Source of the DNA: Alnus glutinosa
Taxonomy: Eukaryota > Streptophyta > Magnoliopsida > Fagales > Betulaceae
Direction of reading: 5' to 3'
Assembly (NCBI RefSeq): GCF_958979055.1
Contig: NC_084889.1
Location: 868,001-932,000, forward strand
DNA length: 64,000 nt
Both the position numbers and the translations under genes were made by a program. Numbering within the stretch: the first letter of the stretch is position 1; every line of letters starts with the position of its first letter. Positions 12,374 through 27,640 of this stretch are shown here, in pieces. The notes below the pieces were generated by a model. The model did not search any database, was not told where the DNA came from, and worked only from the letters and a program-made list of their open reading frames with translations.

Positions 12374-12811
12374 GTGGCTCAACTGACCTCGCTTTGGCAC
12401 TCGGTGTCGTTGGCTTCTCGTCCTTTACGCTTGCGAACCTCAGCATGCAGCTTTGGAGCCGGCTCGGTGCTGGCGCTAGAGCAGCCAGGTGATGACGACA
12501 CAGTCACATCACACGTCGACATCTCCTTCATACCACTAACATACCTCCGGCGGACGACGTGCCCGCCGATGCATCGCCGTTCTTGGTCGCACAGCCTCGA
12601 TCGCCGGCATCCAACACGTGCCACACTGTCGGTGTATCGCTCGAGTCCACCACCATTGATTCCCTCAATACTACCGGGCTCCTCGAGCTTGACGGCGCGT
12701 TTTGATCGAGTCTTTCTCCTCCAGCAACCTCGCCTTGTGCCTCGAGAAGTGCACGAAGTTCTGCACCTTCGACTCCTCCAACTCCGTCCTCCTTGCCGGC
12801 GGTATTCCTAG
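12374..12811. other. CG-rich orphan block, possible gene relic
   Basis: A CG-rich block in AT-rich surroundings, with open frames on both strands. One plus-strand frame near 12390 reads DLALALGVVGFSSFTLA, loosely like the first membrane segment of DUF1218-type proteins, but the rest does not follow that family. The longest plus frame is 145 residues with no recognised domain. It may be a decayed gene end; it is cut at 12804 by a MITE. No function is assigned. Confidence 0.3.
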
Positions 12812-13276
12812 TAGCCTCATCAAAATAGCTTTTTAGTTATTTTGGTGAGCCAATTTGATGAAAACACTAAAAAATCACTCCCAGCAGCCTCACCATTTTA
12901 ACCAAAAAGTTTTGATGAGTGAAATTACTCACCAATTATGATGAGTAATATTCACTCACCAATTTTGTTTCACTTTTCTCTCTCACATAATCAACACACT
13001 TTTTTTCATTTTTTCTCTCATTTTCTTCTCCCATCCCCCATCTCTCTCACACAATAATGTCCTTATTTCAAGGATACGAATGATTCTTTGTAAAAAGATT
13101 AAATAGAGAAAGAATAAAGAAATATGAAAAAAATATTATTTTAATGGAATAGTGATAATAAATAGTTAAAATGGTGAGGCTGCTGGGAGAATTTTTAAAA
13201 AGTGGCTCACCAGAATAGAGAAAAGTAATTTTTAGCTACTTTGATGAGTAAAATTTGATAAGGCTACTATGAATGC
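12804..13276. mobile_element. nested MITE with outer and inner inverted repeats
   Basis: Outer ends are inverted copies: TAGTAGCCTCATCAAA at 12809 and the reverse complement TAGTAGCCTTATCAAA ending at about 13270. Inside lies a second inverted pair, CTCCCAGCAGCCTCACCATT (12878..12897) and its reverse complement at about 13169..13188. The two pairs resemble each other (AGYAGCCTYA), so one family member has probably landed inside another. Non-coding. Confidence 0.7.
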
Positions 13277-13489
13277 TCTAAGGGATATTAGTATAGTATA
13301 TAGCATTACTCTTTTTAAATTTACAATAAGCAAAAATAAATAAAGATTGTTGGCCATCGTGATTTAACACAAATTTAATAGTGATTTATTATAAATTCAA
13401 CTGTAACTTTAAAAAGACACATCAATTTTGATCAATTTTGGGAGGACATAAGGAAACATTTAGCATTACTCTCCCTTATTGGATTGAAC

Positions 13490-13737
13490 TGGTGGGTGTC
13501 CTAGCGGGAGTTATCTCAAGTCTCACATGGAGGATCCTTTCTTTTGCGCTCAATATTCATTTCTCACAATAAAACACCACACACCTTTCCTCTCATAGCT
13601 CATTTAGTGACTTGAGCGTCAAAGAGGTTTTACTGGCTTCCATCGGTAAATCCTTTTAACCTCTTCCCTCTTCTTGCAAGTTATCTCTGGTTCGACGGAC
13701 ATGGAGCTACTGTAGGTCCGAGCACCAATAGCGAACA
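13490..13737 (+). mobile_element. LTR fragment, Ty3-like
   Basis: Contains TTAGTGACTTGAGCGTCAAA, a splice-like CTTCTTGCAAG and GAGCACCAATAGCGAACA, resembling the transcribed part and 3' end of plant Ty3-type LTRs. The left boundary is uncertain and no target duplication was found. Old fossil with no coding part. Confidence 0.4.
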
Positions 13738-13879
13738 TTTTTTAGAATTGATGGAAGTAATTTTTATTATGAGGAAAATGATTTTATTTTTTTTCTTTTT
13801 TTTGTTGGCGAGTAAAAATCTTATTCCACTGACATATGTGAGGATGTGGCACACTACCCAGTGAAATAATTTTACAGGT

Positions 13880-14215
13880 CCTTATGTCCTGCAAATAATG
13901 ATGTGGCTTTTAAAATTATTATTTGATCAAAATTCAATAACGATCAATCACAAGCCTAATGGTAATTTTAAAAATTACATCATTATTGGAATGATGTAAA
14001 AGACACTTTTAGAATTACTCCACCTAGTGTGATTGTTACTCTTCACACCGGAATGAAGAGTAGCATTACTTTTCAAAGAAAAATGTTACATGTACTTTCA
14101 CTTTTATATTTTTAAGTCCACGTTTCTTGATATGTATTAAAAATCACCATTAAATTCAAAATTTAATAGTAATATATCCAAAATTTAATGGTAATTATTT
14201 GTGCATGTCTCAAAA
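13880..14215. repeat. AT-rich dispersed repeat motif
   Basis: Several copies of AAATTTAATRRTAATTTT-like sequence and its complement, next to ATGATGTGGCTTTTAAAATT. Similar short blocks occur at about 10785..10835, 13365..13410, 40830..40900 and 55675..55705, so this looks like a dispersed MITE-like family. Exact ends were not resolved. Confidence 0.45.
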
Positions 14216-15019
14216 AATGTTGTTGAAATAGCTTAGAGAACATGTTGAAGTAATTGAGAACATAATAACAAAGGAGGAATAAGAGAGAGGAAGAGAGAAA
14301 GCGGAAGAATATAATGGACTACATTGTGCTTAATTTCTATCTTACATATCTACAATACAAAGGTGCCTATTTATAAGGTTTAAAGTGAATACAAACATGA
14401 TAATAAAATCTTCATCAAATATAATAATCTATGATTTGATTACGACACGTCATAAATAGAGAATATTAAAATATCAACTAAATATGAAATATAATATATT
14501 TTCATATATTTCAACAAATGTAAATTTAAAAATATGAAAATAGAGTCTACGTAGCATTTTTCGACTTCAAATATGACCCAATCTGAATGGCAGAATGTGT
14601 TGGCGTCTCACGTGCACACTCCAACACCCCAATTTGGATCGCCACTCAGCACCCCTGCCTACGTGCGCAATCCAAATCCGACGTTTGGAAACAAGTACAG
14701 CACTGTCCCCTCCCCGGTACGATTTGGACCAAACTGCTCCTCAATTTCTACCACCAAAAAGACCAGCCAGTCCAAACCTTCCAGCGGGGCGCTCTCCCAT
14801 TGGCCACACGGTCAAAATCATAAAATCTGCCAAAAGACGCAAAGCGCAGGCGCTATTTAATAGATCTTCATTTTCCACAAACAGGAAGAGATAATCACAG
14901 AAGACACAACTCGCAGCCCCCAAAACCTAAACCCTACGCTCTCTCTCTCTCGCGCGCTCTGCGTGTTTGTGTGTGTTAATTGTAGGGTTATTGTAGTTTA
15001 TGATTGGAATTGGAAGAGT

Positions 15020-20043
<5,024 letters not shown>

Positions 20044-20066
20044 GTGACACTAGGTCTATTGAAATG

Positions 20067-20234
20067 GAGATATGATACGTTGTCAACTTTTGTACAATTC
20101 CAACAACTTTTTTTTCAAACTAACAATTGGATCTGTTTTCCTACATGTGAGCCCTTAATATCCAATGATTGATCTTTAAAAAAGTTGTTGGAATTATATG
20201 AGTTGTATCAAGAGTTGTACAAAAATCATTTCTC
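20067..20234. mobile_element. MITE in unit A, Mutator-like (9-bp target duplication)
   Basis: Ends are GAGATATGAT and, inverted, GAGAAATGAT. Flanks ATTGAAATG and CTTGAAATG form a 9-bp target duplication with one mismatch. Unit B at 23279..23290 reads ATTGAAATGTTA without the insert, an empty site that proves the boundaries. An inner inverted pair around ATTCCAACAACTTTTTT is present. Non-coding, about 168 bp. It lies just downstream of the DCP5 stop, probably in the 3' UTR. Confidence 0.85.
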
Positions 20235-20770
20235 CTTGAAATGTTATAATAGGTAAATATGAAGCCTGTGTGATCCCAACAGCAAGCAGGTTCAGGGTTG
20301 TACTTTATTATGGGGGTTTTTTTTTTTGGGTCTAGCGAAAAAAAGTAGGATATGCATTTTGATTTCAAATTTGTCTTAATCTGCTTCCCGCATTTAACTA
20401 TCCTTTATTGGAGGTAATGAAATAAACATTCTGCTTGTGCAAGAAATACTTGTGCCATTTAATATTTGTCATTTTTTCAAATGTAATCCCAAACAGGATA
20501 TTTTCCATATTTTGTTTAAAAATGTGCATTTGGTGTGCGAAATCAAGAGGCAAAATGCACTCTATTAGAGTACTATTTTGAAACTTTCTTGGGGAGCTTG
20601 TATTTTAAGAAACAATTCAAACAACAAACAGCAAAAGAACAAGGATGTGGAGACCACATGTTTAATCCTTAAAATCAAAACTAGTAGAGCATTAACCAAG
20701 AAGCTTCATGTATCTGACAAATGAAAGACAGACATTATTGATTGATTGATAGATAGATCCAAAAATCAAA

Positions 20771-22803
20771 CTATTTGCATATGGCAACCAGGATTCTTCT
20801 GGGTGGAACGGCAGGCCTTCTTCCATGAAGCAAAGCCATGTTATCAAAGAAGAGAACATCACCCTTCTCCCAATTAAATTGGATACTCTCTTCTTCAATG
20901 ATTTCTTCACATCTCTTGACTACTTTTGCCGGGATTTCTGTCCCGTCTGCCATCATGGCCGAGCTGTGCTCCTTCCCATACATGCCCACTAATGGGTTAA
21001 ACCACATTCTCCTTCCTTTTCTTCCATCAAACACCTTTGTTAGAGATCGCGGGCCTAATATGGTCTTCGCCGAGCCATTTGGCAGACACTCCATGTCCAT
21101 CCCTAGTGCTTTAGCCCTGGCATAAAACTTCCATATGAGATTTAAATTCTAAATTCTCTAGCCTTAATCAGTAATCATAATATAAAGCTAATAAATATGA
21201 GTTACGTATGTTAAAATATGAATTAAATTCATCATTTTCTATTAGCTTAAATTTTTGGGACAACTGGATGCATTGTAGATGGTGTAATTGTAATAGGAGT
21301 GTAGAGAATATCTCATGCATTGTAATAGTTTCTTAGTCCGTTTAAGAGTTTATTTATGTTTCTATCAGCAGAGTCATCTCCAAGAAGCTTTAGGAGTCTA
21401 GTCATCTTCAAGTAGCTTAAGAAGTCTAACTTCTATCTCATTTACAAGTAGAAGTCTATCAAGTAGTTTAAGGAGTCCATCTTCTATCTCATTTACGAGT
21501 AGAAGTCTGTTTCTAGTTCAAGTAGTAGTCAAGTTATTCCTCTATTTAAAGGGGACGTTTATTCAATAAAAATAATCAAAGAATTAATCACAAACTTTGT
21601 ATTTGAAAAGGTTTAAGTTCCCTCAGAATCTAATATCTAGGTTTCTTCAGAACCTAAAATCTATCACATTATGTTTTTGAGAAATCATTCACGTAACAGA
21701 TGGTTCATACCTTTTCTCAGCTTCTGCGCGGTCTGATGTCCCAAATGTATCCTCCCAGCCTCTACCCGTCATGGAGGATGTATCATTCCTGCTAAGAGCC
21801 ATGAATGTGTATTTTAACCCTTTCTCCTCCATTTCTTCCACAGCTTCCGGCATCTCCTCTATCATCTTTTCTGTTACACGAAAACTTGGAACGAAAGGCG
21901 TCTGTCCACCTTCAGGAGATGATATCTCACAAAAAAGAATAACTTTTTTTGGACTTTCCTTCGTCTGATTCAACACGTACATGCATGTTGTTATTTGGTC
22001 AAAAAGTATTGCTAGAAACTTCGGGCTCGTTTTCTAATACTTTTATAATGTATTTTTACGTTTTTTAGTTGTGATGTGACATAAAAGTAAAAGTAATTTT
22101 AAGTGTTTTGTGAGTGTTTTTTTTTTTTTTTTTTTTTGTTGAATTGTTTGTTAATGTTTTTACTTTTTCTTTTTTTTTTTGCTAAAAAGCCAAAAACAAT
22201 TCTAAAAAGTTAGCTAGTTTTAGCAAACGAGTCCGTTCATTTTTATCCCAAAGTAATGTTATATACCATATCAATATCCTATAATTATTAATTTCTCTTA
22301 ATTATTTCACTAATTATGGATTGCCAGTTTGTAAATGACTTTATAATAAAAGTTATTATACCTCAATCATTTTTCATTAATAAAATAAAAAAATCAGTAC
22401 GAAATAAAGATCGAGAATTCAACGATATATAAATTACCAAAACCATTTCATGGTGGTAGAATAAGAACGCGGAGAGGGGTCCCTCGTTAGCCGTCCATAC
22501 TCGTTTGTAAACCTGTGTCCGAGGCGCTCGCCCCGCATAAGGAATATCATCCCAGCCGAAGGTTTCTAAGATCTCATTGAAATCCTGGGCGTTGTTAACG
22601 TTGTAGCCTCGAAGAAGGACAGCACTGTTCTTGATGATCATTTGCTCAAACCAATCCTTGTTTTCTTTGAGAGCAAAGAGAAGGGAATCCATGTCACCCT
22701 TGTTGGGCTCCGTAGGTTGTAGCACTAGTGGCATGGTTTCACCGTCCACTACTTTTTGACCATCGCATTTTCCTACCTTGAAGGCCTTGCAAGAAAATTC
22801 CAT
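20771..22803 (-). CDS. Fe(II)/2-oxoglutarate dioxygenase, clavaminate synthase-like (TauD/TfdA), copy A
   Basis: TauD/TfdA-fold oxygenase of the plant clavaminate synthase-like family (At3g21360 type); the plant substrate is unknown. Three exons on the minus strand: 22438..22803, 21711..21964, 20771..21116; frames join to 321 residues, the family's usual length. Visible: N-terminal KNSAVLLRGYNVNNAQDFNE, the metal-binding H-x-E in FYHHEMVL (about 117-119), SGGQTPFVPS-like PEGGQTPFVPSFRV, DVLFFDNMALLHGRR with the distal His (about 304) and basic residues RR at 313-314 for 2-oxoglutarate. The coding sequence is open and looks functional. A CT-repeat leader lies upstream at about 22815..22835. 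Intron 2 is enlarged by a solo LTR absent from copy B, and intron 1 holds a MITE shared with copy B. Tail-to-tail with DCP5. Confidence 0.93.
21283..21698. mobile_element. solo LTR in intron 2 of dioxygenase copy A
   Basis: A 416-bp unit from TGTAATTG to CGTAACA, flanked by GATGG on both sides (21278..21282 and 21699..21703). Copy B has the empty site (GTAAATGGTTCATACC at about 25062), so it came after the tandem duplication. Internal short repeats of TAGAAGTCT-type sequence are present. Superfamily not certain. Fossil, non-coding. Confidence 0.88.
22024..22234. mobile_element. MITE in dioxygenase intron 1 (copy A)
   Basis: Ends GGGCTCGTTTTCTAA and, inverted, CGGACTCGTTTGCTAA, with an internal GTTGTGATGTGACATAAAAG and T-runs. 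The same element sits at the equivalent place in copy B (25419..25626), so it predates the duplication. A related copy is in a GET3d intron (49494..49664). Confidence 0.65.
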
Positions 22804-23132
22804 GGCTCTGATCTCTCTCTCTCTCTCTCTCTCTCAATGCAATTGTGTTTGTGGGGTTATTCACTTCTAGCTAATTTGTATGGGATTATATATATATAGC
22901 AAGTGCCATGGAATGAAAAACAGGTCGGTTTTTGTCATTGGTTTCTTCAATAATATTAATTCTTTGTGTCATTTTGTGGAAGGCGGTACGTAAATTTGTT
23001 GGGTTCGGTAGACACTTGGTTTATGTTGCCTTTACGACAAAAATAATTATGGAGTGGCTTTTAATTTATGTTTGTCCGCCCCGAGTGCCGTCTAAAATTA
23101 TGTCTTATATGTTGGCCTCATTATGTATGCAG

Positions 23133-23266
23133 ACTTTTGGTGAATTCTATCTCAAGGTATCGCGGTGGCCGAGGAGGTCGTGGACCTGGGCGTGGTGGTT
23201 ATTATGGAAGGAGTTATGGCTATGTATGGAGGGGGTGGACCGGGCGTTTCCAGTCATGTGCCTTAG
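23133..23266 (+). pseudogene. relic copy of DCP5 exon 8
   Basis: Matches the last DCP5 exon, including the acceptor (TATGTATGCAG) and the RGG-coding stretch. A 4-base insertion after GAATTC changes the frame, the RSRGG codons are missing, and the end reads differently, down to a TAG at 23264..23266. It lacks the rest of the gene and a promoter. It is the left edge of duplication unit B and supports the direction of the copying (DCP5 is the source). Confidence 0.9.
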
Positions 23267-23354
23267 GTGGCACTAGGTATATTGAAATGTTATAGTAGGT
23301 AAAAATGAAACCCGTGTGCTCCCGACAGCAAACAGGTTCAGGGTTGTGCTTATT

Positions 23355-24073
23355 GAAATATGATCTTCTGTCATCTCAAGACATAACTCTTGACCACTGT
23401 ACCCATGTGATAAAGTAGTCCTCTAACTACTTTAGGGTTTTTTTTTTCAAAACAAAAAAGAAAAAGAAAAGTAAAAGTTGTTAAGGAATTTCCCACCATT
23501 GATTAAAATGATAGAGAGATGAGCTGGTGTCTGCAGCTAAGAGAGGAGCTGTTTGAAATGAAGTGGGAGATTCTCCCTAATTAATATTTTTGTCTTATTA
23601 ATCGATGATTGCCCGCCGCCGATCAGAGAAAGTAGGGACGATTCGGTATAAGCGCCTGGGTTCATGGGCTCAAATTAATGAAGGAAAAGAAAAGCATATT
23701 CAAGTAATAAATGTTGACGTGAAGGACATTTAAGGGGAGCAGACATATAAAAGGTTTGGGCTGATAAAAAGAGAGGTATCTTCTTCTAAAAAACACACAC
23801 GAATTTCTTCTTGCAAAAGAGGTTTCTTCCACCAATTCTAACTTGATCGTCGGAGGAGGCGTTGCCGGGACACCCCGACGACCCCTTTTGTTTTGCAGAC
23901 AACTTGAAGAACACTCATTTGAATTTCGTCAACCTTTGGAGCTTTGGTACACGGTGACATGCATCCGGGATTCCAAGTCGTCAGCTCCAAAAAATTTGTT
24001 AACAAAAGTAAAAGTTGTTACGTGGCAAAAGTGATTAAGAGTTGTGTCTTGGAGTGGCAATGTATCATATTTC
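23355..24073. mobile_element. MITE in unit B (Mutator-like) carrying a nested solo LTR
   Basis: Left end GAAATATGATCTTCTGTCAT and inverted right end GAAATATGATACATTGCCAC, followed on both sides by similar AAGACAYAACTCTT blocks. Flanks GTGCTTATT (23346..23354) and GTGCTTTTT (24074..24082) fit a 9-bp target duplication. Unit A lacks it at about 20298..20305. Its end sequence resembles the MITE at 20067, so both are probably one family. The solo LTR 23479..24004 lies inside. Confidence 0.75.
23479..24004. mobile_element. solo LTR nested in the unit B MITE
   Basis: A 526-bp unit from TGTTAAGG to TTGTTAACA, with inverted ends TGTTAA/TTAACA and AAAGT on both sides (23474..23478, 24005..24009). Near its right part it has CTTGATCGTCGGAGGAGG and CCCTTTTGTTTTGCAG, the same architecture as the 3' part of the 31.1-kb element's LTR, so it is probably also Ty3-like. 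Fossil, non-coding. Confidence 0.85.
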
Positions 24074-24557
24074 GTGCTTTTTATATTGTTATAGTTGTTT
24101 TTTTTTTTTTTTAATTGTCTAGCGAAAAAAAGAGAGTAGGATATGCATTTTGATTTCAAATTTGTCTTAATCTGCTTCCGCATTTAACTGTCCTTTATTG
24201 GAGGTAATGAAATAAACATTCTGCTTGTGCAAGAAATACTTTTGCCATTTAATGTTTGTCATTTTTTTGAACGTAATCCCATGCAAACATGATATTTTTC
24301 ATATTTTGTTTAAAAATGTGCATTTGGTGTGCGAAATCACGAGGCAAAATGCACTCTATTAGAGTACTATTTTGAGACTTTCTTGTAGGGCTTGTATTTG
24401 AAGAAACAACGTACAAACACCAAAAGAACAAGGATGCGAAGACCACATGTTCAATCCTTAAAATCAAAACTAGTAGCAGTAACCAAGAAGTTCCATGCGT
24501 CTCACAAATGAAAGACAGACATTATTGATTGATTGATAGATTGATCCAGAAATCAAA

Positions 24558-25541
24558 CTACTTGCATGTGGCAACCAGGATTCTTCTAGGAGGAATGGCG
24601 GGCCTTCTTCCATGAAGCAAAGCCATGTTATCAAAGAAGAGAACATCACCCTTCTCCCACTTGAATTGGATGCTCTCTTCTTCAATGATTTCTTCACATC
24701 TTTTGACTACTTTTGTTGGGATTTCTGTCCCGTCTGCCATCGTGGCTGAGCTGTGCTCCTTCCCATGCATGCCCACTAATGTGTTAAACCACATTCTCCT
24801 TCCTTTTCTTCCATCAAACACCTTTGTTAGAGATCGCGGGCCTAATATGGTCTTCGCCGAGCCATTTGGCAGCCACTCCATTTCCATCCCTAGTGCTTTA
24901 GCCCTGGCATAAAACTTCCATATGAGATTTAAATTCTAAATTCTCTAGCACTAATCAATAATCATAATATAAAGCTAATAAATATGGGTTATGTGTGTTA
25001 GAATATGAATTAAATTCATTATTTTTTATTAGCCAAAATTTTTGGGACAACTGGATGTATTGTAAATGGTTCATACCTTCTCTCAGCTTCTACGCAATCC
25101 GATGTCCCAAATGCATCCTCCCAACCTCTACCCCTCATGGAGGATGTATCATTCCTGCTAAGAGCCGTGAATGTGTATTTTAACCCCTTCTCCTCCATTT
25201 CTTCCACAGCTTCCGGCATCTCCTCTATCATCTTTTCTGTTACACGAAAACTTGGAACGAAAGGCGTCTGTCCACCTTCAGGGGGTGGTATCTCACAAAA
25301 AAGAACTACTTTTTTTGGACTTTCCTTTAGCTGATCAATTAGACATGATAAAGCTTGTTAAAAGCTTATCAACAGATGCATGTTGTTATTTGGTCAAAAA
25401 GTACTGCTAGAAACTTCGGGCTCGTTTTCTAATACTTTTATAATGTTTTTTTTTTGTTTTGTTTTGTAGTTGTGATGTGACATAAAAGTGAAAGTAATTT
25501 TAAATGTTTTGTAAGTGTTTTCTTTGTTGATCTGTTTGTTA

Positions 25542-25573
<32 letters not shown>

Positions 25574-26209
25574 GGTGCTAAAAAGTAAAAAGCAATTCTA
25601 AAAAGCTAGCATTAGCAAACAAGCCGATACATTTTTATCCCAAAGTATATTAGAAAAGTAACGTCATATACCATACCAATATCTCATAATTATTAGTTTC
25701 TCTTAATTATTTCACTAATTATAAATTGTCAGTTCGTAAATAACTTTGTAATAAAAGTTGTTATACCCCCAAACATTTTTCATTAATAAAATAATATCAC
25801 TAGAAATAAAGTTGGAGAATTCTGGTAAGGAAATATAAATTACCAAAACCATTTCGTGGTGGTAGTATATGAACTCGGAGAGGGGTCCCTCGTTAGCCGT
25901 CCATACTCGTTTGTAAACATGTGTCCGAGGCGCTGGCCCGACATAACGAATATCATCCCAGCCGAAGGTTTCTAAGATCTCATTGAAATCCTGGGCGTTG
26001 TTAACGTTGTAGCCTCGAAGAAGGACAGCACTGTTCTTGATGATAATTTGCTCAAACCAATCCTTGTTCTCTTTGAGAGCAAAGAGAAGGGAATCCATGT
26101 CACCCTCGTTGGGCTCCGTAGGTTGTAGCACTAGTGGCATGGTTTCACCGTCCACTACTTTTTGACCATCGCATTTTCCTACCTTGAAGGCCTTGCAAGA
26201 AAATTCCAT
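24558..26209 (-). CDS. Fe(II)/2-oxoglutarate dioxygenase, clavaminate synthase-like (TauD/TfdA), copy B
   Basis: Tandem duplicate of copy A with the same gene model: exons 25844..26209, 25077..25330, 24558..24903 (minus), each the same length as in copy A, 321 residues. It keeps H-x-E in YYHHEMVL, PEGGQTPFVPS-like PPEGG, DVLFFDNMALLHGRRP and the basic RR pair, so it looks functional. Differences include RYVGPAPRTHVYKRVW (copy A PYAGRAPRTQVYKRVW) and SEFIYYHHE (copy A SAFLFYHHE), next to the metal site. No disabling change was seen. The upstream region is shared with copy A for about 300 bp, so expression may start out similar. Intron 2 is short (173 bp), lacking the solo LTR of copy A. Confidence 0.92.
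25419..25626. mobile_element. MITE in dioxygenase intron 1 (copy B)
   Basis: Same element and site as 22024..22234 in copy A: GGCTCGTTTTCTAATACTTT at the left and TAGCATTAGCAAAC at the right, with a longer T-run. It was carried along by the duplication. Confidence 0.6.
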
Positions 26210-26513
26210 GGCTCTGATCTCTCACTCTCTCAATGAAGCTTGTGTTTGTGGCCGGGGTTATTCACTTCTAATTTGTATGGGATTATATATAGCAGTGCCA
26301 TGGAATGACAAACAGGTCGGCTTCGTCGAGAGACGACATAGGTTTCTTCAATATTACATATTCTTCGAGTCATTTTGTGGAAGGCTGCATGTAAATTTGT
26401 TGGGTTCGATCGGTAGACACTTGGCCTATGTCGCCTTTATGACAAAAATAATTATGGAGTGGCTTTTTATGTTTGTCCGACCCTGTTTGAGTCTGCTGCC
26501 GTCTAAAATTATG

Positions 26514-27640
26514 GGTTTTTTTGTTTGTTTTTTCTGGTAGTCTGAGAAACCAAAGATTTTTGCAATGCGTTGGAGCCGGCCGGCGGTGTTTTGTGGGTTG
26601 TGGGTTTTGCTTGAATTTATTGGGTCATTTGGTTTCTTCAACATTTGGGCTTTAATTAAAGCTTTTTTTTTCAAAAAAAGCCCAAATACGTACCTTCGTG
26701 GCTTTGTGGATATTATTCTCAGATATGCCATGTTTGGACCTATGACCCCTCCGTTGTAACAAATATTCAGATTTCACCCCACCATCAATAAGCTATACCC
26801 CTTTTTGTGAGTGGAGGAGGGACAGGCATAATTACACAGGTGAGTCTGTGACAGGACCATTGCAAAAGAAAGACAGAAAGAATGAAAAGAAGAAGAATTA
26901 TCGATTATCTATTATCTATTATCTATTATGAAAACTGCTACACAAATTTATACTCTTTACACTTTTTGACGTGGATTGAAATTCAAAAAGTTATGCTAAA
27001 AAGTTCGAGGGTGAAAACATAGGTAGCATTACTAGATAGACTGAACATCTCACCTTTTAGAAGAAGGATATTTGGTAGCCGTTTTGCATTTACAAATCAT
27101 AGTATATTTGTGGTGCAATAGTACTACAATGATACTAATAGGGATTCCCTTATAATTACAATGGGATTCAAATTTTCTATTAGGTGTGACGTAGTTGACT
27201 AACGAAATCTGTTATTTCGGCATATGAAAAACATGGTCAGAAACCAATTTGCAATTATAATTTATCACAAAGTGATGTATAATTTAGACCAATTAAAAAA
27301 CCAATAATACAATAATTCCTTAAAATAACACTATTATTCGCAACTATTTATCAAATAGACGTAATCTATTATCCGTTCGACGGTTCAAATTATTGAAGCC
27401 TGGCCAGTTCATTGTCATTAATGTCGGGTAACTGCCATCGATCTCAATCAATTATATACATATATATACACACAATCTAGTTAAACAAATAGGAAAAAAC
27501 CAAACATTTTTAAATAAGGAATTCCAACTTCCAAAGAGAGGTTGCTTTACTCAATACTCTACTTTGGTAGATCTAGAGCTCGGCTGTCGGTAGTGTGAGA
27601 CTGTGAGAGTACTACTGTACTGAGACTGCTTCAAACACCC
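26514..27640. other. gene-free spacer
   Basis: AT-rich and without a supported gene. It has a hairpin TTTGGGCTTTAATTAAAG facing AAAAAAAGCCCAAATA (26645..26691) and a short CTATTATCTATT repeat (about 26905..26930). The last 100 bp are the likely leader of the cytochrome b561 gene. Confidence 0.6.

Noticed and set aside
14573-14894. Three overlapping plus-strand frames upstream of DCP5
   Set aside because: They overlap each other in different frames in the promoter/leader region and lack any known motif.
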